DNA of 43,370 bases from Sphingopyxis sp. H115 (lineage in GTDB: Bacteria; Pseudomonadota; Alphaproteobacteria; Sphingomonadales; Sphingomonadaceae). Of this stretch, positions 27,990-35,781 are shown one piece after another. The position numbers and the translations under genes are program-made. Each line of letters opens with the position of its first letter. The first letter of the stretch is position 1. The notes below the pieces were generated by a model. The model ran no database searches and was not told the origin of the DNA. It was given only the letters and a program-made list of their open reading frames with translations. Location: assembly GCF_001468465.1 (NCBI RefSeq), contig NZ_LNSA01000034.1, forward strand, positions 1 through 43,370, read 5' to 3'.

Positions 27990-29931
27990 ATGCTGCCTGC
28001 GCCCTTACCAGTGTGACATATTCTGCGGAGACCCCGTTCGGGGATTTGGGCACCGACATTGCTATGCTGTTCCATCGTGATTTGGGCGCCGGGGTATAGT
28101 TTGGCTCGCGACGTTTGTAGCCGTGAAGTAGCTTGCGACGCCGGTCTTGAGCCAAGGCGCAAACGGTCGCGACTTCATTCGCGAGGAACCAATTGAATAC
28201 CGAGCGCTCCTCGGTTTGGATGGTTTCGCCGGCCTTTTCGACCAATTCGAGTAGACATCCAGGCGCTACGAAGACTTGCTTTTCCAACTGCTCCAGTTTG
28301 TCCACTGCAGAATACCGTTGGCGATAATCATGCATGGCTTTGAAAAGACGGAAATAGCTGATCGAACTGTGCTCGGAAATTTCTCGTTGGAGTAGCTCTG
28401 AGCCCAAGTCCGGTTGAGCGGGAGTGTCGTCAGGAAAGCTGTCGCTGTCGTCAGGACCTCGAAGCGGAAGGTCAGTAAGCGATCCCGGGTCATCCCCAAG
28501 CAACAAGGCTTCCAGGAGATCATTCAAGTTGTTGAATATCTGAGCCCTGCGGGACTCCAGGTTGGTTTCACCGACGATGCCGCGATGAACCTCTTTCCCG
28601 TCGTGGTGTACACGAAAGATTCGATCTCTAAGCAGCACGCTGTCATTCACACGAATTTGTGCAGGTTGCACGGGCTCACCGCTGCGGGCCCATTTCAATG
28701 GCAGCAGCGCATCTACGCCGGGCAGTCGGACAGAGTATCCCTCGCGCGGCTCATTTCCTGCCATCCACGCACCCGAAAACGTGTAGACCTGTGCATGCCA
28801 GTCGAAGGTTACGTGCAGATCAAAGGGTGGCAGAGCGGCGGGATTAAGTGCTTCCTCGGCCAGGAGCTCATCCGACGCGCAATCCTCCTCGCTCAGCGCC
28901 AGTGCTTTGCCATGCATGAGACGCCAGTCATTCGCATCTTCGATGATGATGCCTGCTTCAATGTTGTTGTCTCGGCTCCATTTTCCCCGGTCGTCGCAAA
29001 GGCTGTTGGAGCCGGGTGCAGTGAAGTTCCACGAGCCAACAGCCAAAGCCTTGCCGACCTTCCAGATCTTCGCATGACATAAATCAGATCTGTGGTCGCG
29101 TTCGACTGGACTATCATAGAACGTCAGATGCCCACGCGCGATCAACTGCCCTAGTTCCTCACTCCATTGAGTTCTGAGGAATTTGTTCTGGATCCGATCA
29201 GCCACCAAATGGACACGCAGGTCACTGTTCGCCGTCGAAGTTTGCAGCTTGCCGATAAAGTTGGCGAGGTCGCGAGGCAGATATGGTGACCAGACGACGA
29301 TGTCTGATGCCGCCGATCCGTTGAAAAGTTGCGCTGCGAATGATTGGTTCTGGAGGCTATGGATAAACCGCCATTTTTCCTTGGTCTTGGCAAACTTTCG
29401 GCGCTCGGGGAGTTTGCCGCCACCGTCCTGAATGTCGTTGGCATCCCAAAGTCGGTCGAAAAACCTTCGGATTTCTCGATAGTTACTGAGGCTTTCAACC
29501 TCACGGAATACGAACGCTTCCAGATTTCGGCCCCAGCCGGACAGCGTTAGATTGGCGCTACCTGCGCCGATTATGCGCCGACCTTTGTCGTCCTCGAGGT
29601 AGATGACTTTGGGATGAAAAAGACTGCGTTCGCCGAACCGCTCCGACAAGCGGTCGGGACGGACTGCGTGTATGGGAACGCATGTCCTCTTGATGCGGTT
29701 GGTGTCGATGAACCGCGGATCGCAAAAGGCTCTGACATCAATGCCTTGATCCGTGAGTTCTTGCTGTAGCTGCTCGAACTCGATCCGGTTTCGTGGAGGC
29801 TCGGCACCTACCACCGCAGGCAGGACAAATGTCTCGAGGAACTCAATGTCCAAGTTGAAAGTGGTGAACCATGCTCGGCGCAAGGGACCCATGCCGGTCA
29901 CCTTGCGCTTCAATTCCTGCAGGAGTTTCAT
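27982..29931 (-). CDS. PLD-family nuclease with two HxK motifs
   Basis: About 649 residues from ATG 29931, which overlaps the upstream stop as ATGA; a start five codons earlier (29946) is open but lacks that coupling. PLD motif 1 is SLFHPKVIYLEDDKG ... GSANLTLSGWGRNLEA (~103-135). Motif 2 is DLCHAKIWKVGKALAVGSWN (~280-300). Both have H-x-K followed by GSxN, the catalytic arrangement of PLD nucleases acting within one chain. The C-terminal half (from ~370) is unrecognised and may bind the partner proteins. The 8-bp overlap with the SNF2 gene and the 4-bp overlap with the upstream gene make this the centre of a three-gene operon. Confidence 0.85.
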   Translation of the reverse strand: MKLLQELKRKVTGMGPLRRAWFTTFNLDIEFLETFVLPAVVGAEPPRNRIEFEQLQQELTDQGIDVRAFCDPRFIDTNRIKRTCVPIHAVRPDRLSERFGERSLFHPKVIYLEDDKGRRIIGAGSANLTLSGWGRNLEAFVFREVESLSNYREIRRFFDRLWDANDIQDGGGKLPERRKFAKTKEKWRFIHSLQNQSFAAQLFNGSAASDIVVWSPYLPRDLANFIGKLQTSTANSDLRVHLVADRIQNKFLRTQWSEELGQLIARGHLTFYDSPVERDHRSDLCHAKIWKVGKALAVGSWNFTAPGSNSLCDDRGKWSRDNNIEAGIIIEDANDWRLMHGKALALSEEDCASDELLAEEALNPAALPPFDLHVTFDWHAQVYTFSGAWMAGNEPREGYSVRLPGVDALLPLKWARSGEPVQPAQIRVNDSVLLRDRIFRVHHDGKEVHRGIVGETNLESRRAQIFNNLNDLLEALLLGDDPGSLTDLPLRGPDDSDSFPDDTPAQPDLGSELLQREISEHSSISYFRLFKAMHDYRQRYSAVDKLEQLEKQVFVAPGCLLELVEKAGETIQTEERSVFNWFLANEVATVCALAQDRRRKLLHGYKRREPNYTPAPKSRWNSIAMSVPKSPNGVSAEYVTLVRAQAAYE

Positions 29932-31304
29932 GCGACCGCTCCGCACAGGCCGTTCACGAAGCTGCTGAACTGGGGGAGATAATAGCTATTGAGCCATGAA
30001 CCAGGCACACGGCTATCAGGCTCGGGCAGAGAGACAGTTCGCGCGTGGACATTGATGGCGCCGTCGCTGCTGACATTAAGCCATGAAACCTGGCCGCGGG
30101 ATTGCATCACTGAGCCATGATAATTCGCTATTTCGCGAATTTGATCGTCGAGACTGGTTCCGTTTGCAGCTTTCAGAAGCTGCTTGAGACGCTTTGCCCC
30201 CTCCGTGCCCTTAATGGCTGGCAGATCTGCATAGCCAGAAACCGCAGCGGATACGCCTGGCAATCGCGTTGCGTCCCTGCCGAAGTTTGCCCACGCGTTC
30301 GCAACGTCATCGGTTGATTGGTTTCGCCGAGATGCCATGAGAGTGAATAGCAGCGAGCAATCCGCCAAGAACGGCTCCAGGTGCACAATGTGCTCGAGCT
30401 TGGCCTTTTCTCCGGGCGCTAGGTTATGCGAAAGCGCCTGCTCGATTGCCCCTTTCGGCGACAGATCGTCTGTTTCTTCGAGAACATCGAAAATCGCACC
30501 GGCCGCACCTTGATTGAGCTCTGTCTGTAAAAGCCAAAAGTCTTTTGCGTAACTTCCGACTGCTTGAGGCGAGGCAAATGCTCGAGCGTATGCCCGGGTC
30601 AAATCTATTGGGACATCGGCAAATGGAAGTTTTCCGCCTTGGATCGGTTGGGAGACGCATTCCTTGAGAAAGTCGTATGCCTTGCGTGCAACCTTGCTGA
30701 GCAAGCTCTTCGGTTGGCCGATTATGAGCCTTTCGGCATCAGCCCACCGGCTTTGAAATGCTGGCTTATGATAGTGATAATTGCCATCGAAGAAGCCCAT
30801 TTCCATTAGCGGAGTCTTGTAACGACCACTCACCCCGAGGCCGAGCTGCCGGATCAGGATTTGTCCGATGGGTTCATGGGTGAAGATGAGTGCGGGAGGG
30901 CGATCCTCATTCCCCCAAAGTCGCCGCGCGTTTGAGATGCCAAGTATTCCTGTCGATTCCACACCCTGCGATTTGTCATGGCGCAGAATTGAAAAAACAA
31001 AGACATTCTCGAGGAAGATCAGGCATGCTTGCTTGAAATTCAGGCTATCCTTGCTCTGGTATTTCCGCTGGAGCTGATGAGAGAGATGAATGCCATCGTC
31101 TTCAATCAGCGCCTTCACCAAGTAGTGGTTGAACAGGTTTAGCGTAAAATTTCGAACATCGTTCGAGATAGAGTTTATCCGGTTTCGGAACACCTGCCGG
31201 CCGAATGCTGACCAAATAATGAGCGTGCCGATGGGATCAATGTATGAATCGGACGAGAGCGTGTCGTCGTATTCTGTGAGTAAGCTATTTAAAACATGCA
31301 CCAT
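29928..31304 (-). CDS. Unrecognised 458-residue protein, first gene of block C
   Basis: I do not recognise a family. The N-terminus has an aromatic-rich segment DPIGTLIIWSAFGRQVFRN (~23-41) and a helical stretch with LNLFNHYLVKALI. The middle shows GSYAKDFWLLQTELNQGAAG (~262-281). The end is SWLNSYYLPQFSSFVNGLCG. There is no signal peptide, P-loop or clear nuclease motif. It is probably cytoplasmic. It is translationally coupled (ATGA) to the PLD nuclease, so it likely serves the same complex as sensor or specificity subunit. The upstream region 31305-31440 should hold the operon promoter. A weak AAGAAA precedes the ATG. Confidence 0.72.
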   Translation of the reverse strand: MVHVLNSLLTEYDDTLSSDSYIDPIGTLIIWSAFGRQVFRNRINSISNDVRNFTLNLFNHYLVKALIEDDGIHLSHQLQRKYQSKDSLNFKQACLIFLENVFVFSILRHDKSQGVESTGILGISNARRLWGNEDRPPALIFTHEPIGQILIRQLGLGVSGRYKTPLMEMGFFDGNYHYHKPAFQSRWADAERLIIGQPKSLLSKVARKAYDFLKECVSQPIQGGKLPFADVPIDLTRAYARAFASPQAVGSYAKDFWLLQTELNQGAAGAIFDVLEETDDLSPKGAIEQALSHNLAPGEKAKLEHIVHLEPFLADCSLLFTLMASRRNQSTDDVANAWANFGRDATRLPGVSAAVSGYADLPAIKGTEGAKRLKQLLKAANGTSLDDQIREIANYHGSVMQSRGQVSWLNVSSDGAINVHARTVSLPEPDSRVPGSWLNSYYLPQFSSFVNGLCGAVA

Positions 31305-31548
31305 TTGATTTCTTAGCTCGCGACTTCGACCAGTTCATTGGCGGGGTGGGAGATGGCTTTTCGGAAAGCGCAAATTGCTAGCGTAGGTGTAAGGACATTT
31401 GACGAAGCATGCCTCGGATCTCATTTTCAAATTGTGAAGCACATACATCGGCTATCTTGCTCTCATGCAAGACAGAATGAGGGTTCTCCCGGCGCATCGT
31501 CGCAATATGCGACCAATTTTGACGTGTTCGATAGTTGGTGAGGCACAA

Positions 31549-31772
31549 TGAGTAGAAACCTTCGGGCCAGCTTAACCGACCCTATCCAGATCCCAACGCT
31601 ATCAGCAGCGACCGGGCGAATTGGAGTCCGGGGGCCATCGAAACCAGGGCGCAGGAGAACTATCTGCACGAGCTTTGGCGCGTGTACGATCGTGCCTGTG
31701 GATGTCTGATCGGTTTGGCTGTCGGAGACCCCTTGGGAACGACGCTCGAGTTCAAGCCTCGTGATAGTTATT
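31549..31772 (+). pseudogene. Relic of a phosphatase plus ADP-ribosylglycohydrolase locus
   Basis: From ATG 31549 one frame reads SLTDPIQIPTLSAATGRIGV, which resembles the start of the dual-specificity phosphatases that accompany DraG-type enzymes, then ends at a stop near 31709. A second frame from about 31619 reads NYLHELWRVYDRACGCLIGL and continues GLAVGDPLGTTLEFKPRDSY, the conserved N-terminal motif of ADP-ribosylglycohydrolases. It is lost abruptly near 31772, where IS110-like sequence begins. A frame change and two deletions are implied. The glycohydrolase recognition is good; the phosphatase call is tentative. Confidence 0.6.
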
Positions 31773-31779
31773 GTCCGTC

Positions 31780-31902
31780 GTCAGCGTCCATGGCACAGAT
31801 TTGAGGTTGACGCCGATCAAGCGAACCTCGCGATCCCGACCGGCGTCCGCGACCGCCGCAGAAATACCTTCCTTGTGCAAACCAACTCCAAGAATGCATT
31901 TT
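31780..31902 (-). pseudogene. IS110-family transposase N-terminal fragment
   Basis: Read leftward from about 31902, the frame gives KCILGVGLHKEGISAAVADA followed by GRDREVRLIGV, matching the N-terminus of IS110-family DEDD transposases (usually GVDLHK.SI.VAVAD.G). The catalytic Asp of GVDLHK is Gly here. Only about 40 codons survive, between the glycohydrolase relic and the IS66 remnant, with no upstream or downstream IS110 sequence seen. Confidence 0.6.
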
Positions 31903-32004
31903 AATTGCCTGCCATGGTGACCTCTGATCTTGCACGGTCGATCCTGACCAACCGTCGGCCGAAGAGACTACACCGATGGACCCGTCTGCCAACCGACAAT
32001 GGTC

Positions 32005-32222
32005 AACCCATCTGGCTGTTCGCCGGATCGAAGGCCGGCGGTGAACGCGCCGCCGCCATCTACTTGGTCATCGAGACAGCCAAGCTCAATGGCGTCGAGC
32101 CGCAGGCCTATATCGCCGATGTCATCGAGAAGATCGCATCGGGCTGGCCCGCCTCCCGATGGGACGAACTCATGCCGTGGAACTGTACAGCACAGACCGC
32201 ACCCGTATGCATGGCGGCATGA
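32005..32222 (+). pseudogene. tnpC: IS66 TnpC C-terminal fragment
   Basis: The frame reads WLFAGSKAGGERAAAIYLVI, then ETAKLNGVEPQAYIADVIEK and WPASRWDELMPWN, the characteristic C-terminus of IS66 TnpC transposases. It is the same region as the end of the intact TnpC at 42650-42840 but clearly divergent from it, so this is a different IS66 lineage. The catalytic DDE core is absent. The frame opens at about 31905, but upstream residues do not match TnpC. Its stop overlaps the next start as ATGA. Confidence 0.75.
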
Positions 32223-32830
32223 CCGATCAGATCGCCCGGATTCGCATCACGCTCGAAGACATGAAGCCCGCCATCTGGCGCCGTGTCGAACTTCCCGTCA
32301 CCAACAGCCTCAAGACCCTGCACCTCGCGATCCAGGCCTGCATGCTCTTCGAGAACTACCATCTGTTCCGTTTCGACGTGGGCGATGCCGCCTATGGCGT
32401 CCGCTTCGATGATGACAATGCTTTCATGGTCCGCACCCGCGACGCCGCCAATATGCGCATCAACAAGTTTGTCGAGCGCGGCATCACCAGCTTCACCTAC
32501 ACCTATGATTTCGGGGACAACTGGCGACATCGTATCGAGATCGAAGAGATCACGACCGCCATCCCCGGCACCGATTACCCGCGGTTCGTCGATGGCGAAC
32601 GACGCGCCCCGCCCGAGGATGTCGGCGGAACCCCGGGATTTGAGGAGTTCCTAAATGCCATGGCCAAGCCGCGCCATCCCGAGCGCGCGTCCATGGTGCA
32701 ATGGTATGGCGGTGTCTTCAATCCCATTGATATCATCCCCGACGAGATCAGCGCACGCATGGCGAAGCTCGCCAAGCGACGGGCGCAGGGAAGAGCCGCC
32801 TACTCCGACCCTAAATCCCGCGACAGCTAA
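32219..32830 (+). CDS. Plasmid pRiA4b ORF-3-like protein (IS66 passenger)
   Basis: 203 residues from ATG 32219, which overlaps the TnpC stop; a frame extension to 32159 is open but is TnpC read-through. Recognised by IRITLEDMKPAIWRRVELPV near the start, FENYHLFRFDVGD, the Y-D-F-G-D-N-W motif YTYDFGDNWRHRIEIE (~100) and GGTPGFEEFLNAM. This is the pRiA4b ORF-3 family, widespread as a passenger of IS elements and in plasmids; its biochemical role is not established. The gene looks intact although its IS host is truncated. It lies between the TnpC fragment and the IS right end. Confidence 0.8.
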   Translation: MTDQIARIRITLEDMKPAIWRRVELPVTNSLKTLHLAIQACMLFENYHLFRFDVGDAAYGVRFDDDNAFMVRTRDAANMRINKFVERGITSFTYTYDFGDNWRHRIEIEEITTAIPGTDYPRFVDGERRAPPEDVGGTPGFEEFLNAMAKPRHPERASMVQWYGGVFNPIDIIPDEISARMAKLAKRRAQGRAAYSDPKSRDS

Positions 32831-32861
32831 TCGATGGCGGTTTCCTGACCACGCTTACGGA

Positions 32862-34340
32862 TCAAAAGTGGCGATGGGATTTTCGGGGCGCTCGGTATTG
32901 GGGTGACGGGGTGTGCGGCCCGATCTCCCATCCTTTATTCGGTACTAGCTTGCCATCTACCGCGGTGGTCGGGGGACCCGCGCTTCCCAGATGGAACTCA
33001 GGATGAATGTCCCACATTTGGGCGCCCACAAAATACTGGTCGACGGGAACTCCGCTCTGCGTCTCGCTCCAATTCGCCGCTTTGAGCTTCGTTTCCCAAA
33101 GCAATTCTTCAGACGGCGTCTTTCCTTTGTTCATGCTCAACGCGAGAGTGGAGCGGAGATCGTACGGAACGCCGTTAGGACCAAATGCAGAAGGGTCTTG
33201 AGCCGTGATCCAGACGGCCGACCTGTTTACCAAGACCAACTTGGCGACGTCTTTATTCTGACAGCCGGCAAGGGTTGAAAACCACTGATCATGACGTCTA
33301 GGCCAAGGCTTGGTGCCGGTCGCGATCTTTTGCAATTGCCGTGAGAACGCCAAAAGACGCAAGCTGGCGTACGCAATCTGCTGGCCTCCGGTCACGCCGC
33401 CAGCAACGACAGTAGTGATGCGGGTTCTCATCTCGCTCCGAAGCTGGGAGGAGTTTCGTCCCTTTTCGCCAAGCGATGAACTTTGCCGTGCGCGACTATA
33501 TACCGAATACATCAGCTCGATTCTGGGCGACAGCGATGCGAACAGGTGACGAACCTCTTGCTCGGCTTCGAGCTTTGCGTTGGGCCCTCGTGCAAGATAA
33601 ACTTTTGATTCCAGGATTTCTCCCTCGGCCTTGAGGAGACGAAATAGTTTGGGACGTGGGCCTTTCGGCTTCGTCTCAGAAAAAATTGCATCCCGAGCCG
33701 CTTTTAACGTGCCAACCATTTGCCGCGTCTGCGCGTCGTGAGCACCTATCGTGTGGCGCTTGCGCCCATCTTGATTCTGAAAATGGAACTCTTCAATTGC
33801 GCGCTGGCGTACTGAAATTATCTGCAACTGAAGCGCGCCGAAATATAATGCGGTTGAATAATATATCCGTTTCAACTTTGCGCGATCGTTCAGCTCTGCG
33901 GAAGCCGGCAACGTTTGGACGGTATGATGCCAGCCTGACAAGCATTTGATCGCGAATTCTGGAAATGAATGCATAGTCTCTAGAAGATTCCGCGCATCGG
34001 CCTCTGGATTGAGCTTCAGGGCTTCGGCGATTAGCTCTGCACCTTGGGCGTGCGTGCTACACAACATGTTGGACAGGAGCTCGGTGAGAGGGTTCGCGTC
34101 TCCGTTTAGTAATGCCCTGGCTTGCTGTTCCGGCATTTGCACCCGATGGTCAAAAAGATGTCCAATAGGTAATCGAGACATTTCGCCGAATGTGAACAGC
34201 CGTCGCTCAAACTCGATCCGAGTAAGGCCGCCATCGAGCGCGCGATCCAGCTCTGATCGCACGCGAGCAAAAAGCGCAGCCAGATGGAACATGGATTCAG
34301 GGTCGCTTTCGGCCATCAATCGCTTCAGAACATCAATCAT
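32862..34340 (-). CDS. Unrecognised 492-residue protein
   Basis: No family recognised. The protein looks soluble and helical, with an N-terminal half rich in Leu/Ala/Glu (FHLAALFARVRSELDRAL, ~18-35), a basic middle (KPKGPRPKLFRLLKAEGEIL, ~225-244; RSEMRTRITTVVAGGVTGG, ~305-323) and a C-terminal half with isolated Trp residues (WPRRHDQWFSTL; GAQMWDIHPEFHLG). There is no P-loop, membrane segment or signal peptide. The stop lies 3 bp from the IS66 remnant terminus, so the end could be native or slightly altered by it. It is divergent from the TraK-like gene, with a 162-bp spacer. Probably plasmid or island cargo; a defence role cannot be excluded. Confidence 0.65.
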   Translation of the reverse strand: MIDVLKRLMAESDPESMFHLAALFARVRSELDRALDGGLTRIEFERRLFTFGEMSRLPIGHLFDHRVQMPEQQARALLNGDANPLTELLSNMLCSTHAQGAELIAEALKLNPEADARNLLETMHSFPEFAIKCLSGWHHTVQTLPASAELNDRAKLKRIYYSTALYFGALQLQIISVRQRAIEEFHFQNQDGRKRHTIGAHDAQTRQMVGTLKAARDAIFSETKPKGPRPKLFRLLKAEGEILESKVYLARGPNAKLEAEQEVRHLFASLSPRIELMYSVYSRARQSSSLGEKGRNSSQLRSEMRTRITTVVAGGVTGGQQIAYASLRLLAFSRQLQKIATGTKPWPRRHDQWFSTLAGCQNKDVAKLVLVNRSAVWITAQDPSAFGPNGVPYDLRSTLALSMNKGKTPSEELLWETKLKAANWSETQSGVPVDQYFVGAQMWDIHPEFHLGSAGPPTTAVDGKLVPNKGWEIGPHTPSPQYRAPRKSHRHF

Positions 34341-34454
34341 TTAACCTCTCGACTTGCGAAACGCGTATCCGGATCTAGTCGCTTAAAATTACGGCCAAAA
34401 CATTAATCCGATGTAGCCCCCCGTGGGAGAATTATCCGCACCTTCTACGTGAGT

Positions 34455-34491
34455 CCTGTCGAACAGAAGGCAATCCAGCCTTCACGACAGG
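34455..34491 (+). promoter_or_regulatory. Stem-loop overlapping the TraK-like gene's ribosome binding site
   Basis: Outer arms CCTGTCG (34455-34461) and CGACAGG (34485-34491) enclose inner arms GAAGGC (34466-34471) and GCCTTC (34478-34483) around the loop AATCCA. The outer arm takes in the AGG of the Shine-Dalgarno AGGAG (34489-34493). It could modulate translation or be a relaxosome binding site. TATCCGC at 34433-34439 upstream only loosely resembles the MOBP nick consensus. Confidence 0.5.
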
Positions 34492-34502
34492 AGAAGAATG
34501 AA

Positions 34503-34901
34503 ATGCAGTCGCACAAAGAATTTGGTGCATCGATCGGGAAGTCCCTGGTCGAAGCAGAGGCGGGCGCCGATGTGCCCCGGGTTGCCGCCGCGCAGTTTGC
34601 ATCTGCGCTCGTCGCCGAGCATCCGTCGGTAAAGTTGCCGACTTTGCTCGCCAACTCGAACGTTCGCACTTGGATGAGCGATGCTCGCGTAAGCGAAAGC
34701 ATGCTGCGCATGGCTCTTACCAATGCGCGCAAAATAAGTCGTGAAAATGTGCGGCAAAAGGACATCGTTCGTGTGCCTCCGCGTTCGCGGAAAAAGCCGA
34801 CGGTTGAAGTCGAGGCAAAGCCCGCGTCGCAGGCGAGCGGGCGGAAGATCGACCTCGGGAGCACCGAGTTGATCCCGAACCGCTCCCTCGATTTGCTCTG
34901 A
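34503..34901 (+). CDS. TraK-like mobilisation accessory protein (by size and position)
   Basis: 132 residues from ATG 34503, preceded by AGGAG with nine bases spacing. The frame extends to GTG 34449, but that start lacks a ribosome binding site and would run through the stem-loop. The sequence (EFGASIGKSLVEAEAGADVP ... VRTWMSDARVSESMLRMALT ... basic tail RSRKKPTVEVEAKP) is helical and positively charged at the end, compatible with DNA binding. I do not recognise it by sequence. RP4 TraK, the oriT-binding protein, is of equal size and is followed, as here, by a ParA-like TraL and a small TraM. The assignment rests on that context. The following inverted repeat may attenuate read-through. Confidence 0.55.
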   Translation: MQSHKEFGASIGKSLVEAEAGADVPRVAAAQFASALVAEHPSVKLPTLLANSNVRTWMSDARVSESMLRMALTNARKISRENVRQKDIVRVPPRSRKKPTVEVEAKPASQASGRKIDLGSTELIPNRSLDLL

Positions 34902-34905
34902 TGAC

Positions 34906-34957
34906 AAAAGGCGGTCGACGCTCACTCCAATTCACAAGTCAGCCGCGACCGCCTTTT
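34906..34957. terminator. Inverted repeat, possible attenuator between TraK-like and TraL-like genes
   Basis: Perfect 12-bp arms AAAAGGCGGTCG (34906-34917) and CGACCGCCTTTT (34946-34957) flank a 28-nt loop. The T-run on the + strand and A-run before it allow termination in either direction, though the loop is long. It starts 4 bp after the TraK-like stop and would lower expression of the genes beyond, unless they have their own promoter in 34958-35031. Confidence 0.45.
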
Positions 34958-35031
34958 CAATCTTTCATCAACTCACCAACTCGCCGCGCGCGCGCTGCGA
35001 GCCTTGGAATATCTACGAATAGGAATCTAAG

Positions 35032-35781
35032 ATGGCAGCGCTCGCATCGAACGCAAACTTCACAAAACGACGTAAACGTAGGCCGATTGTGCTCGTTGGA
35101 GGCGACAAGGGCGGAACTGGAAAAAGTTTTGGAGCCCGAGCAGTCGCAGGTTGGTTGGCCATGCAAGGGTATCAAGTAGCCGCCTTCGACGCCGATGGAC
35201 GAAACGGTCATCTCGACCGCTACTATGGCGAGAGTCTGTGCGTTTCACGAATTACATTGCGAGAGACCCTTGGCTGGACGTCAATGTACAAGGCATGGGA
35301 GCTTGCGGACGACAATTGCGTGATCATTGTCGACCTGCCCGGCAACATTGGCACCGACGTCACCAGAGAAGCAACGCGTCTCAAGCTGATATCGGACGCT
35401 CTAAACCGCGACCTGATTAATGTGTGGGTGGCAGCTGAGGAAGAGGACTCAGTTTGGTTGCTTGAGGAAGCATTGCAGGTAGCCGACGCGCATCGCACAA
35501 TTTTTTGGATGAATGGTCGTTTTGGCGCAGATCCATCAAAATTCGAACTTTGGAATGGTTCGAAGATCCGCAGCCACTTCATTAGCGACGGTGGTACCGA
35601 ATCGTTCTTGCCAGTGCTGCCAATCTACGCTCGAACGGCTATCGCGCGGGCTCGTGCGCCGTTCCACAATCTGTCCTCAGCTAATCTCGGATTCACCGAC
35701 CGGATCGATTTCGACCTCTGGTGGACGGCCGTCGAAGAATCTCTCAAACCGCTCTCTGATCTCCTGGGAGGCCGGCCATGA
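35032..35781 (+). CDS. ParA/MinD-like ATPase, TraL-type
   Basis: 249 residues; AGGA lies seven bases before ATG 35032. Deviant Walker A GGDKGGTGKSFGAR (~24-37) with the ParA/MinD-specific KGGTGKS, the A' motif VAAFDADGRNGH (~51-62), and VIIVDLPGNIGTDVT (~98-112) as Walker B. Family members are dimerising P-loop ATPases. In partition loci ParA is paired with a ParB, which is absent here. RP4 TraL (about 240 residues, beside TraK and TraM) is the better parallel given the relaxase and MobC downstream. The start of the next gene overlaps its stop as ATGA. The fold is firm; TraL-type is inferred from the neighbourhood. Confidence 0.75.
   Translation: MAALASNANFTKRRKRRPIVLVGGDKGGTGKSFGARAVAGWLAMQGYQVAAFDADGRNGHLDRYYGESLCVSRITLRETLGWTSMYKAWELADDNCVIIVDLPGNIGTDVTREATRLKLISDALNRDLINVWVAAEEEDSVWLLEEALQVADAHRTIFWMNGRFGADPSKFELWNGSKIRSHFISDGGTESFLPVLPIYARTAIARARAPFHNLSSANLGFTDRIDFDLWWTAVEESLKPLSDLLGGRP

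Larger units (their letters stand above)
31903..32858 (+). mobile_element. 5'-truncated IS66-family element with a pRiA4b ORF-3 passenger
   Basis: The 3' part of an IS66-family element: the end of TnpC, a passenger gene coupled to it, and a right terminus CGCTTAC at 32852-32858, the complement of the GTAAGCG that starts many IS66 elements. The left part is missing; clear homology starts near 32020. The terminus lies 3 bp before the stop of the leftward 492-residue gene. The left limit given is approximate. Confidence 0.6.

Noticed and set aside
35032..35781. ParA plasmid partition system
   Set aside because: No ParB gene or centromere-like repeats adjoin it; the neighbours are mobilisation genes, so a TraL-type role is preferred.
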